Assembly: GCA_020890945.1 (NCBI GenBank)
Contig: JAJHPK010000016.1
Location: 1 to 64,000, forward strand
DNA length: 64,000 bases
Origin: Nitrosomonas sp.
Lineage (GTDB): Bacteria; Pseudomonadota; Gammaproteobacteria; Burkholderiales; Nitrosomonadaceae
Direction: 5' to 3'
A model generated the notes under the pieces. It ran no database searches. It was given only the letters and a program-made list of their open reading frames with translations, and was not told the DNA's origin. The position numbers and the translations under genes are program-made. The number at the start of each line of letters is the position of its first letter. The stretch's first letter is position 1. This document shows, piece after piece, positions 53,313 through 61,657 of this stretch.

Positions 53313-54586
53313 AGAGACCTTTGCAAAATCGCAGGTAGTTCTTGTTTCAATGCAATTCTGGGTTTATTTGTAAGTTTTCAAGGTTTTTCTGTAGTGAACT
53401 GGGAATAATCGTCCTAACCCGGCTATTTCCGGCTATAAGGACGCAGTAATCCTATGTTTGCGTAATCATTTTCCGCTCAGCGAAGAGTTTAGGAAGTCTT
53501 TTCAAGTTGTATGCCATAGCGAGTAATATGTGCCAGGTATGGGCTTTGGCTAGACCGCAGTAACGCAGTATTTTGGCATTGAACCAGCGTGCTAGGCTGC
53601 CGAAGGTTCGCTCTACCACATAGCGAACTTTGGTAATCATGCGATTGTGTTGTAATTGTCTTGGTAACAGCGGTTTATTTTTTGTTGCTTTATCTTGAAT
53701 GCCATTTTTAATGCCGCGCGATTTCAATGCATCGCGGTGTTTTTGGCTACCATAGGCTTTGTCAGCATGAATGCGAGTTCCAGGTTGAGTAATTGGCTTT
53801 ATCGAGCAAATCCAGCAGCGACTTGCTGTCATGGCAATTCGCCGCAGTGGTTTCAACGGCTAATACCAAACCATTGTTATCGACTACGGTATGCTGCTTA
53901 TAACCAAATACTGAGTTTCCACCTTTTTTAACCCAGCGTGCTTCAGCATCGACACCGGGTTGCGTTACTTCAATGACTCGCATGGCTGATTGCGCATTCG
54001 CTTCATCACCGCGCTCTTCCCGGTCACCAACCACTTCGTAAGCTGGTCTGGTTTTGGGTTTGCGTGGACTCTGTGTAATGCTCGCGTCAACGTGACAACC
54101 CTGTTTAACAGTGATGTTGTAAGCCTGGATCTGCCGGTTGATTTCCGCCAATAACCCATCCCAAATTTTTGCTGCCGTCAGTCGTGTTCTAAATCGCGAT
54201 AGCACAGAATGGTCCGGCACATCATCTTCCAGCGACAAGCCCAGAAACCGCATTACGTGCAGATTCGAGTTCTCCATGTCTTCCACCGATTCATCACTTA
54301 GACCACCGTGCCAAATCCCAACCAATAGCATCTTAAACAACAGCAACACCGAATAAACTGGCCGACCCGCCGCATCGCAAACCGGTGCATAATGCACCGC
54401 GATTACTTTCTCTATCGAGTTCCAGTCTATTAACTGATCTATCTGCTTCAGAAAATTCCCTTTCCGGGTACGGCGGGTTACATCAAATTCTGAAAAACTC
54501 ATACTTGCTACTCCGACACTATTGAGTTAAAGCACCATTATATCGATCGACTGGACGACCAAGATCGAAACCGTGCAAAGGTCTCT
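53313..54586 (-). mobile_element. IS5-type element, full-length copy B
   Basis: This is the only copy in the window with both ends close to intact: AGAGACCTTTGCA (53313-53325) and its exact reverse complement TGCAAAGGTCTCT (54574-54586), 1274 bp apart. It contains one transposase gene on the minus strand, disrupted by a single-base insertion. Flanking bases on the two sides do not match, so no target duplication is visible. This suggests recombination between copies or later changes. Confidence 0.9.
53452..54502 (-). pseudogene. IS5-family transposase with one frameshift
   Basis: The first frame (54502 to about 53790) encodes MSFSEFDVTRRTRKGNFLKQ through SLLDLLDKANY. Next to the codons for KAN one extra base (AAAGCCAATTACTCAACC, against AAAGCCAATATTCAACC in copy A) changes the frame. 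The remainder, PGTRIHADKAYGSQKHRD to KLFAERKMITQT, is open in another frame down to 53452. Both halves keep the DDE residues. As copy A has the same gene in one frame, this is a mutation and not programmed frameshifting. A sequencing error cannot be excluded. Confidence 0.88.
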
Positions 54587-54589
54587 TCT

Positions 54590-54658
54590 AATGCTATTTT
54601 CGCGGATCACAATGAAGGCATGGATATCATCAAAAAGCGTTGCGGTTATCGATTTTAA
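54590..54658 (+). pseudogene. Orphan C-terminal coding fragment beside IS copy B
   Basis: Starting at the edge of IS copy B, the plus strand reads NAIFADHNEGMDIIKKRCGY then RF and a TAA at 54656-54658, with no start codon before the IS. It looks like the last 22 codons of a gene cut by the element. I could not assign the family, and no matching 5' part lies on the other side of the IS cluster. Confidence 0.4.
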
Positions 54659-54687
54659 ATAGGCAGTTGACTATCAAGAGCCAGTCG

Positions 54688-56355
54688 TTAAGCATTCTGA
54701 AAGCGCGAATGTTTAATGATCAAAATTGTTATGAGTGGAAGGACGAACCCAATAATCGTTGTAGTAATCAGCAATTGGCCTAATTCGCTGTAATCGGCCG
54801 GTACAGTAATTTGATCGGTGAGATTGTCTTTCACCTCTCGTTTGACGTTAAAAATTTGATTCAAATATTTAGTGCCCAGCTGTGAGGCTGAAAGCGCCAA
54901 ATTGGTAAACGATGCCATCACAGCAAAAAACGTTGCTTTTAGCTTTTCCGGTGCAGAATTGGCAATCCAAGCCAGCATTGGGATCATAGCAATTTGTCCC
55001 AAAGGTGATTCTAGCGCAGTATCAATCAACGCGATAAAGCGAGCGTCTACGACCCCTCCTGTTACAGAAGCCGTCCATTCGTGCAAGCCAAAGTACATTC
55101 CCAGAATCGGCAACGATAAAAAGGTACCGACGATCGTCAGAAAAGCGATGATGTAAGCAATAGAGCGTTCCGCCATGAAACGGCGAAAAATGAACATGCC
55201 GAACAATGTCAAAATCGCACCTACCAGTGATAACACGGCAAGAAACTGCTGGTCGAAATTCAATTCATCGATCATCCACCAGGTAGACCCCGCGCCTGGA
55301 CCCGGTATGGCGCGAAACACAAATATCATCATGGCGGTTCCCACTAAAACATTGCGCGCTTCCGGTTCAAGTTCCTGCGTTAAACGCCACATCAGGAAGA
55401 TGACGATCGTCATCGAAACAACAAATACGATTTCTTCTCCGGCCGGAATTCGAGTCAGGCCAACGGCTATCGACATGATCGTAAAAGCTAATCCACCACC
55501 GAGAATCCACCAATTCACGGACGGCGTTTCCGAATGAGCGTTTAACATGGCGTTAATTTCGTGATGATCATGCCCAAGCGAGTGCAAGCGTTTGTATTCT
55601 CGATAATTAAGCCAAGACGCTAATATCACACCCAAGATCGAAATCATTGGAATAACTAAAGCCAATTGATACACCAATAGATACACCGCATCTTTTTCGG
55701 AACCAGACATGGCCTCCGCATCGCGCAATAGATAAACGTTTACGATAGACACCAGAAGGCCACCGCCGATTATCGCTACCCGGCCAAGCGTTTGCATGGT
55801 TACGTGCATCAACTTCCGCTTTTCCAACGACAATTTTTCGCCATTTTCATCAACACGCGGCACCGCTTCAACCGTCATCGCATCGGCAACAACATCTTGT
55901 AAAACATAGCCGATAGGTGCCAGTAATGCGGATAAAACGTACCATGTCTCAACCGATGCTTTAGCTGCCATGGCTTCGGTGTATCCCAGCAAACCTACCA
56001 TGATCAACAAACTCAACATGATTAAGCTTGCGCCCAGATACACTAAGATGCTTTTCCAACGCCAAATAAGATCCACTAAATGACCCAAAGGCATTTTTAA
56101 CGCCCAAGGCAACATCATCCAAAACCCTAACATCGCGAGAAACTCAGGCGATAATCCGAGTTTCTCTTTGACATAGAAAGTTCCTACGATACCGGTCAAT
56201 CCTGAAACGCCTGCTGCCACATACACCATCAGAGGAGGCAAGTAAGACAAGCGCATTTCTCTGCCGAGTGAAAAAATATTGCTATCAAACCAAATAAAGA
56301 TTTTTTGTAGCCAATGCGATTGAGAAGACTGTTCAGTCAGATCGTTTTTTTTCAT
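54688..56355 (-). CDS. MFS transporter, folate-biopterin/BT1-like
   Basis: This 555-aa inner-membrane carrier has about 12-14 hydrophobic segments and looks like the BT1/FBT branch of the major facilitator superfamily. It has FYVKEKLGLSPEFLAMLGFW near residue 62, WALKMPLGHLVDLIWRWKS near 90 and APIGYVLQDVVADAMTVEAV near 155, the last resembling the conserved helix-5 region. A large cytoplasmic loop (EYKRLHSLGHDHHEINAML) divides the halves. The C-terminal part has IANSAPEKLKATFFAVMASF. Its substrate is unknown; pterins, peptidoglycan pieces and others are all possible. It lies 10 bases after the HtrA gene, so they may be co-transcribed. Confidence 0.75.
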   Translation of the reverse strand: MKKNDLTEQSSQSHWLQKIFIWFDSNIFSLGREMRLSYLPPLMVYVAAGVSGLTGIVGTFYVKEKLGLSPEFLAMLGFWMMLPWALKMPLGHLVDLIWRWKSILVYLGASLIMLSLLIMVGLLGYTEAMAAKASVETWYVLSALLAPIGYVLQDVVADAMTVEAVPRVDENGEKLSLEKRKLMHVTMQTLGRVAIIGGGLLVSIVNVYLLRDAEAMSGSEKDAVYLLVYQLALVIPMISILGVILASWLNYREYKRLHSLGHDHHEINAMLNAHSETPSVNWWILGGGLAFTIMSIAVGLTRIPAGEEIVFVVSMTIVIFLMWRLTQELEPEARNVLVGTAMMIFVFRAIPGPGAGSTWWMIDELNFDQQFLAVLSLVGAILTLFGMFIFRRFMAERSIAYIIAFLTIVGTFLSLPILGMYFGLHEWTASVTGGVVDARFIALIDTALESPLGQIAMIPMLAWIANSAPEKLKATFFAVMASFTNLALSASQLGTKYLNQIFNVKREVKDNLTDQITVPADYSELGQLLITTTIIGFVLPLITILIIKHSRFQNA

Positions 56356-56365
56356 TATTTTTTGA

Positions 56366-57508
56366 TTATTGTTGTCGAGGCCGCACGCCTACTTTTATAG
56401 AAATATCTTTCCTTTCATCATTACGAATCACCGTGACATTAACGGTTTCACCAGGTGCCAATGCAGCCACTAGATAAAGAATTTCCGCAGCATTTTTAAC
56501 AGGCTTATTTTCCACCGCCACCAGTATGTCGCCCGGTTTAATGCCGGCTTTATCGGCGGGCCCATCTTTTAACACGCTCGCCACCAGTGATCCGGTCTTC
56601 TGCTCAGCATCCAGCGATTCGTAAAGTTCAGGCGCCATGTCTTGCATGCTAACACCTAACCAACCTCGAATGACAGTACCCGATTCAATGATTTGTTCCA
56701 TCACTTGTTTGGCCACATGCACCGGTATCGCAAACCCGATTCCCAGCGAGCCTCCGGTTTTTGAATAAATCCCTGTGTTGATTCCAATCAAATTACCTAA
56801 AGTATCCGTCAATGCTCCGCCTGAATTGCCGGGGTTGATCGCGGCATCGGTTTGAATAAAGTTTTCAAATGTATTGATGCCCACTTGACTGCGACTGAGC
56901 GCGCTGACAATGCCCATCGTAACACTTTGACCCACACCAAACGGATTCCCTAGAGCTAATACCACATCACCCACTCTAGCTTGCTCAGATTGACCAAAAG
57001 TGATCGCTGGCAAGTCCTTTAAATCTATTTTTAACACCGCCAGATCTGTTTCAGGGTCTGTGCCAATGATAGTTGCTTTTGCTTTTCTTCCATCTATCAT
57101 GGCAATTTCAACTTCATCAGCCGCTTCAATCACATGATGATTGGTTAAAATGTATCCTTTGGCACTGACGATGACGCCGGAACCCAAATTGGCACGTCGG
57201 CGTGCTTTCGATTCAGACGGGTCGCCGAAAAACTTGCGTAATGTCGGGTCATCCAGTAAGGGATGAGAAGGCTCTTTAATTTCTTTGCTGGTAAAAATAT
57301 TAACCACCGCAGGCATGGCTATCTCTGCAGCTTTGGCGTAGCTATCGGATCGATTCACATTGGCCGAAGATGGGCTGGCTTCTTTGATGGTCACAAGCTC
57401 TCCGCGAGGTCGCCAAGAAAGCAAATCAGGACGTAAAGACGAAACGATAAAAAAAATAGCCAGCAACACCGTGACGCTTTGTGCAAAAATTAACCAGTGT
57501 TTATACAT
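56366..57508 (-). CDS. HtrA/Deg-family periplasmic serine protease, single PDZ
   Basis: The 380-aa protease degrades or senses misfolded envelope proteins. An N-terminal membrane anchor (about 8-25) replaces a cleavable signal. The trypsin-like domain has the triad His (LTNHHVIEAADEV), Asp (DPETDLAVLKI) and Ser229 (INPGNSGGALTD), and one PDZ domain lies near residues 280-370 (IRGWLGVSMQDMAPEL, DGPADKAGIKPGDILVAVENK). Anchor plus single PDZ is the DegS/AlgW layout, which suggests regulated cleavage of an anti-sigma factor, though DegQ-like quality control cannot be excluded. The start at 57508 lies 78 bases from the divergent Nif3-like gene. Confidence 0.9.
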   Translation of the reverse strand: MYKHWLIFAQSVTVLLAIFFIVSSLRPDLLSWRPRGELVTIKEASPSSANVNRSDSYAKAAEIAMPAVVNIFTSKEIKEPSHPLLDDPTLRKFFGDPSESKARRRANLGSGVIVSAKGYILTNHHVIEAADEVEIAMIDGRKAKATIIGTDPETDLAVLKIDLKDLPAITFGQSEQARVGDVVLALGNPFGVGQSVTMGIVSALSRSQVGINTFENFIQTDAAINPGNSGGALTDTLGNLIGINTGIYSKTGGSLGIGFAIPVHVAKQVMEQIIESGTVIRGWLGVSMQDMAPELYESLDAEQKTGSLVASVLKDGPADKAGIKPGDILVAVENKPVKNAAEILYLVAALAPGETVNVTVIRNDERKDISIKVGVRPRQQ

Positions 57509-57586
57509 AAACCCCTTATCCCCAATCGAATTAGACTGCTAGAATCTTTAGTATTAATTTTCTGTATCGCATACAAAGGAATCCAT

Positions 57587-58333
57587 ATGCATCGCGATGT
57601 ACTGGAAAAATACCTGAATGAATTATTGGACATCCATCGCTTTCAGGATTATTGCCCAAATGGGCTTCAAGTGGAAGGGCGCCATCAGATTGAAAAAATC
57701 GTCAGTGGCGTAACCGCTTCGCTCGATCTATTGCAAGCAGCTATTGCGGCTAAAGCCGATGCCATTCTCGTCCATCATGGTTATTTTTGGCGCAATGAAG
57801 ACAGTCGAATTGTTGGCATAAAGTCGCGCAGAATCGGTTTATTAATGGCAAACCAAGTGAATTTATTTGCCTATCATCTCCCGCTCGATTCGCATCCGCA
57901 ATTTGGCAACAATACACTGTTGGGAAAGAAGTTAGGATTTATTGAAACCGGGCGCTTTGGCGGACAAGATATCATGATGCATGGCGAATTACCGAAGAAA
58001 ACGACACTGAAAGAGCTAGAGGAAAGAATATCACGTACTTTGTTGCGTAAACCGCAAGTCATTGGTGATGAAAATAAAATCATTCACCGAATTGCCTGGT
58101 GTACCGGTGGAGCGCAAAACTACTTTGACGCAGTGATTCCACAAAATGTCGACGCCTATATTACCGGAGAAATCTCAGAGCACAATGTTCATTTGGCTCG
58201 CGAAACCGGTATTGCGTTCATATCGGCAGGACATCACGCGACAGAACGTTATGGTGTTCAAGCACTCGGTGATCATATTGCGCAGAAATTTTCACTGCAA
58301 CATCAGTTTATCGATATGGATAATCCCGTATGA
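57587..58333 (+). CDS. Nif3-like dinuclear metal-centre protein (YbgI family)
   Basis: The 248-aa protein belongs to the NIF3/YbgI family of hexameric proteins with a di-metal site; a GTP cyclohydrolase-like or hydrolase role has been proposed, but the function is not settled. The conserved metal-binding His/Asp/Glu residues are in DAILVHHGYFWRNED near residue 62, HLPLDSHPQFGNN near 97 and YITGEISEHNVHLARETGI plus ISAGHHATERYGVQALG near the C-terminus. The ATG at 57587 has AAGGA 7 bases upstream; a longer frame from 57497 would run into the HtrA promoter region. Confidence 0.92.
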   Translation: MHRDVLEKYLNELLDIHRFQDYCPNGLQVEGRHQIEKIVSGVTASLDLLQAAIAAKADAILVHHGYFWRNEDSRIVGIKSRRIGLLMANQVNLFAYHLPLDSHPQFGNNTLLGKKLGFIETGRFGGQDIMMHGELPKKTTLKELEERISRTLLRKPQVIGDENKIIHRIAWCTGGAQNYFDAVIPQNVDAYITGEISEHNVHLARETGIAFISAGHHATERYGVQALGDHIAQKFSLQHQFIDMDNPV

Positions 58334-58390
58334 TCTACAACAAAATCACGGACTATGTATCGCAGCAAAATTGGGTATAAAATTCAGCCA

Positions 58391-58507
58391 TTATGAGTTG
58401 TCATTTTCACCATCTTTTTTCTTCTTGCCTGAAAACATTGTCCACCAAATGATAAAAACGAATAACGCTAAAGCGACTGCTGCTTCGACTACAAGTAACC
58501 ACCACAT
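58391..58507 (-). CDS. Tiny single-helix membrane protein (38 aa)
   Basis: The minus strand encodes MWWLLVVEAAVALALFVFII, then WWTMFSGKKKKDGENDNS and a stop. One hydrophobic helix (residues 2-25) is followed by a basic then acidic tail, the topology of a small membrane protein with a cytosolic C-terminus. It lies between the Nif3-like gene and mltA on the opposite strand, in 228 bases otherwise empty. There is no strong ribosome-binding site (GAGAAG is 13 bases upstream). Real coding is supported mainly by the clean helix-plus-charged-tail design. Function unknown. Confidence 0.5.
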   Translation of the reverse strand: MWWLLVVEAAVALALFVFIIWWTMFSGKKKKDGENDNS

Positions 58508-58561
58508 AATTTAAATTTCTTCTCACATTGAAAATAGATTAATTCACGAAATAAAATTTTA

Positions 58562-59788
58562 ATGAAAAAATTGCTTTATTTCATTTCATTCATGGCTATG
58601 CTGGCATTGTCAGCATGCTCGACAAGCACTGTTGCTCCTACAGATAAGCCTGCTCAGAAACCTGAAGCTTCTTCAGATTCTCAAGCGACAACTGCAATAC
58701 AGCCCCCTTCACCTACTAATGCGACTGACAAGGGATTTACCAAATCGATTCATAAATCATCAACTTGGTCAGCATTAACTGATTGGGAAAAAGACGATTT
58801 ATCGCCAGCGTGGCAAGCATTTCTAAAAAGTTGTAGCGTTCTGAATAAGCAAACATTGTGGCAAAAATCTTGTAAAGCAGCTACAACACTCAACAATCCG
58901 AACAATGCAACACTCGCAGTTTTCTTTTCAAACAACTTTACGCCTTACCAAATAATTAATAAGGATAACACCGAAGAGGGACTTGTGACCGGTTATTACG
59001 AACCGCTACTGAAAGGTAGTCGTAAACCCTCCGAACGCTATCGGTTTGCGATTCACGCTGCGCCGCCGCAATTGCTAACGATTAATTTGGGCACAACCTA
59101 TCCAGAAATCAAAGATCTACGTTTAAGAGGTCGTTTGGAAGGCAACAAAATCGTGCCTTATTACACGCGCGCAGAAATCATGCAAAATCCCAAGCTGCTC
59201 AGTGCACATGAGTTTCTATGGGTAGAAGATGAAGTGGAATTATTTTTTCTACACGTGCAAGGGTCTGGTCGCATACTTCTTGAGAATGGCGATATTGTAA
59301 AAATTGGATATGCAGATCAAAACGGCCATCCCTATAATTCCATTGGAAAAATATTAGTACAACGCGGTGAACTAAAGCTAGAAAATGCATCAATGCAGGG
59401 AATTAAACAATGGGGTAGAAAAAATCCCAGCAAACTGCCCGAGCTGCTAAAGCAGAATGCGCGGTACGTATTTTTCCGCGAATTACCCGCAGATATTTCC
59501 GGTCCGATTGGTGCGTTAGGCGTACCACTGACTGCGGGACGCAGCATTGCCATTGACCCACTTTCCGTTCCACAAGGCGCACCCGTATTTCTTGCTACAA
59601 CCTGGCCTAATACTAGCAAGCCGCTAAATCGATTGATGGTGGCGCAAGACGTCGGTAGTGCTATTACGGGCGGTGTTCGCGCCGATTTCTTCTGGGGATT
59701 TGGCGAAGAAGCAGCGACGCAAGCTGGAAAAATGAAACAACCAGGAAAAATGTGGGTTTTGCTACCTAAAAACAATGGTTCCTATTGA
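58562..59788 (+). CDS. mltA: Membrane-bound lytic murein transglycosylase A
   Basis: MltA cleaves peptidoglycan glycan strands from the outer membrane, forming anhydromuropeptides. The 408-aa lipoprotein has lipobox LSAC (Cys19), a Thr/Ser/Pro-rich linker (residues 20-65), then the MltA domain: TPYQIINKDNTEEGLVTGYYEPL near residue 130 and YTRAEIM near 203, WVEDEVELFFLHVQGSGRILL near 220. The C-terminal 3D domain ends with the catalytic Asp region MVAQDVGSAITGGVRADFFWGFG near 365. The linker is longer than in E. coli. It is a single gene with a hairpin downstream. Confidence 0.95.
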   Translation: MKKLLYFISFMAMLALSACSTSTVAPTDKPAQKPEASSDSQATTAIQPPSPTNATDKGFTKSIHKSSTWSALTDWEKDDLSPAWQAFLKSCSVLNKQTLWQKSCKAATTLNNPNNATLAVFFSNNFTPYQIINKDNTEEGLVTGYYEPLLKGSRKPSERYRFAIHAAPPQLLTINLGTTYPEIKDLRLRGRLEGNKIVPYYTRAEIMQNPKLLSAHEFLWVEDEVELFFLHVQGSGRILLENGDIVKIGYADQNGHPYNSIGKILVQRGELKLENASMQGIKQWGRKNPSKLPELLKQNARYVFFRELPADISGPIGALGVPLTAGRSIAIDPLSVPQGAPVFLATTWPNTSKPLNRLMVAQDVGSAITGGVRADFFWGFGEEAATQAGKMKQPGKMWVLLPKNNGSY

Positions 59789-59823
59789 TGAAATAATTTA
59801 AAAGATTTTTTTTTATAAGGCTT

Positions 59824-59852
59824 TAGACTAGCAGATACAATCTGTTAGTCTA
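59824..59852. terminator. Hairpin between mltA and the RTX gene
   Basis: TAGACTAGCAGAT (59824-59836) pairs with ATCTGTTAGTCTA (59840-59852) with one G-U, loop of 3, between two convergent genes. It could end both transcripts. Confidence 0.55.
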
Positions 59853-59918
59853 GAACCTATACAAAATCCAGGGCAATCTAATCCTAGATTTATTGCAATC
59901 GAAACGAGAATTTTTGGA

Positions 59919-60833
59919 CTACATAATAATATCGGTAGCAATGTCCAATTGTGGTGCTCCTGCTAGCTCGATTAACATATTTGATCCACCGATGGTGTAT
60001 ATTTCAAGATAGCCGTTGTTACCCCAACCATAATAATTAAAATGATCTACTGTGAATGCTTGATTACCTGATTCATACAAGTTTGCATCTAACCAGGATA
60101 GATCGATTTTATCACCTTCCCAACGATTGAAATCTTTGATGATATCCCAGCCATAGGAATTATTTATACTCTCACTTTGGTTATAGTAGGTAAAATAATC
60201 AGCACCCCCTTCCCCCCAAAGTGTGTCAGAATCGGCACCACCCGCGATGGTATCAGTATTATTCCCCCCGTAAATGGTATCATTACCCCACTCCCCGGCG
60301 AGAAAATCATCTCCTGTATAACCCCAAAGCGTATCATTACCATACCCGCCATACAGATAGCTGACTCCGACATTGCCATAATCAAAAATAAGGTTATTCA
60401 AGGAATTTCCATAGCCGATAACCCCATTTTCTCCTAAATTCAATCTTTCTACTGTGCTTGGTAAGGTATAAGAATAAGCTTCACTGGCGACTGCATCCCA
60501 TCCTGAAGAATCGTATATGTAGTCACTTTGATTATCCACATAGTAATAATCATCACCAGCACCGCCATACATTTTATCTATTCCAGTCCCACCATCTAAT
60601 ACATCAATTCCATCTCCCCCGTCAAGAGTATCTATACCAGACTCGCCGTATAAGATGTCATTATCTTGATCACCTCTTATCGTATCATTTCCTGAGCCAC
60701 CATATAGTTTGTCATTACCGTAACCACCTTCAATTAAATCATTACCACCAAAACCGTACATTTCGTCGTTCTCAGTCTTAGGATAAGGTTCCCAAAGATG
60801 ATTATCACGATTATCGCCGTAATATTTACCCAT
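59919..60833 (-). CDS. RTX-type calcium-binding repeat protein
   Basis: The 304-aa protein is built from two blocks of glycine-aspartate nonapeptide repeats (about residues 25-95 and 165-215). Examples are GGYGNDKLYGGSGNDTIRG and GGNNTDTIAGGADSDTLWG, and between them is an Asn/Tyr-rich segment (YVDNQSDYIYDSSGWDAVAS). A C-terminal stretch (YFTYYNQSESINNSYGWDII) resembles the end of type-I-secreted proteins. It has no N-terminal signal, so secretion through a type I system would be needed; none is in the window. No enzymatic or toxin domain is present, so it may be a small surface or structural Ca2+-binding protein. Function unknown. Confidence 0.85.
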   Translation of the reverse strand: MGKYYGDNRDNHLWEPYPKTENDEMYGFGGNDLIEGGYGNDKLYGGSGNDTIRGDQDNDILYGESGIDTLDGGDGIDVLDGGTGIDKMYGGAGDDYYYVDNQSDYIYDSSGWDAVASEAYSYTLPSTVERLNLGENGVIGYGNSLNNLIFDYGNVGVSYLYGGYGNDTLWGYTGDDFLAGEWGNDTIYGGNNTDTIAGGADSDTLWGEGGADYFTYYNQSESINNSYGWDIIKDFNRWEGDKIDLSWLDANLYESGNQAFTVDHFNYYGWGNNGYLEIYTIGGSNMLIELAGAPQLDIATDIIM

Positions 60834-60949
60834 TACTTTCTACTTTCTCCGTTTAACGATTAAAATCAAATCTTGTTTCACTATCAAACGATAGTCTCTG
60901 AAGATTACATTAAAGTCCTAAGAAAATATGTGGCAAAGCTCACAATTGA

Positions 60950-61170
60950 AGAACATTTTGCACAGTCGCGATCTTGATTGGCCAGTCAACTGCTACAATA
61001 TTTTTTTAAAACAATAGCATTGAAGTGATGAGTGTGGGTTTTTCAGAACTTGATGTAACCCGCCGTATACGAAAAGGGAATTTCTTGAAACAGATAGATC
61101 AGTTAATAGACTGGAAGACTAGAAATTGATAGAGAAAGTTATTGCAATGCATTATGTGCCGAATTGCTAT
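60950..61170 (+). mobile_element. 5' end fragment of the IS5-type element
   Basis: Plus-strand sequence resembles the transposase-start end of copy B. GAACATTTTGCAC (60952-60964) corresponds to the terminal repeat, then CGATCTTG and CCAGTC spacing is kept, followed by ATGAGTGTGGGTTTTTCAG (61028). The frame reads MSVGFSELDVTRRIRKGNF, LKQIDQLIDWK and breaks off at a stop. Only the first 200 or so bases of the element remain. Outside it, 60834-60949 and 61171-61182 contain nothing recognised. Confidence 0.75.
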
Positions 61171-61182
61171 GCTTTGATTGAA

Positions 61183-61617
61183 TTAGCTTTCATCCATAGA
61201 CACCAATCTAGGTTTTCGTTGATTATCAATCGCAACATACGTTAAAACCGCTTCGGTCACTTTAATGCATATTTCATTTTGACCATCCCGAGCGCCGCGT
61301 TGTGCATACACGCCTACCTCGACGGTAATTGAAGTTCGTCCTACTTTGACGATATCTGCATAAAAACTAACAAGATCGCCTACAAATACCGGTTGTTTGA
61401 AAACAAAGGAGTTAACCGCGACAGTGACCACTCGACCGTTTGCCCGTCGAATAGCCGGTATGCTTCCCGCCATATCGACTTGAGACATGATCCAACCACC
61501 AAAAATATCCCCTGCATAGTTCGTATCTGATGGCATTGGCACAGTACGTAAAACAGGTTGTTTATCGGGTAAACATACGTGCAATAAAGACTCGTTTGGG
61601 GTGTGGTTGTCGGTCAT
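61183..61617 (-). CDS. Acyl-CoA thioesterase (YciA-like hotdog)
   Basis: The 144-aa hotdog-fold protein hydrolyses acyl-CoA thioesters. YciA-like marks are LRTVPMPSDTNYAGDIFGGWIMSQVDMAG near residue 20-48 with the catalytic-site Asp in MSQVDMAGS, VVTVAVNSFVFKQPVFVGDLVSFY near 62, and RTSITVEVGVYA near 93. The substrate range of this group is broad, so the natural substrate is unknown. It is a short gene, separated by 40 bases from metW on the same strand. Confidence 0.87.
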   Translation of the reverse strand: MTDNHTPNESLLHVCLPDKQPVLRTVPMPSDTNYAGDIFGGWIMSQVDMAGSIPAIRRANGRVVTVAVNSFVFKQPVFVGDLVSFYADIVKVGRTSITVEVGVYAQRGARDGQNEICIKVTEAVLTYVAIDNQRKPRLVSMDES

Positions 61618-61657
61618 AATTTATTTGGCGCTAGGCTAGCAAGGTTAATATTAGCAA

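Noticed and set aside
53452..54502. Programmed frameshift in the IS5-type transposase
   Set aside because: Copy A encodes the same protein in one uninterrupted frame and has one base less at this point, so an insertion mutation explains the break.
53313..54586. Target-site duplication around IS copy B
   Set aside because: Flanking bases (TATAG on the left, TCTAA on the right) do not form a direct repeat of any expected length.
60177..60781. Plus-strand frames opposite the RTX repeats
   Set aside because: The repeated codons of the RTX gene keep antisense frames open; the His/Tyr- or Ile/Pro-rich products look artificial.
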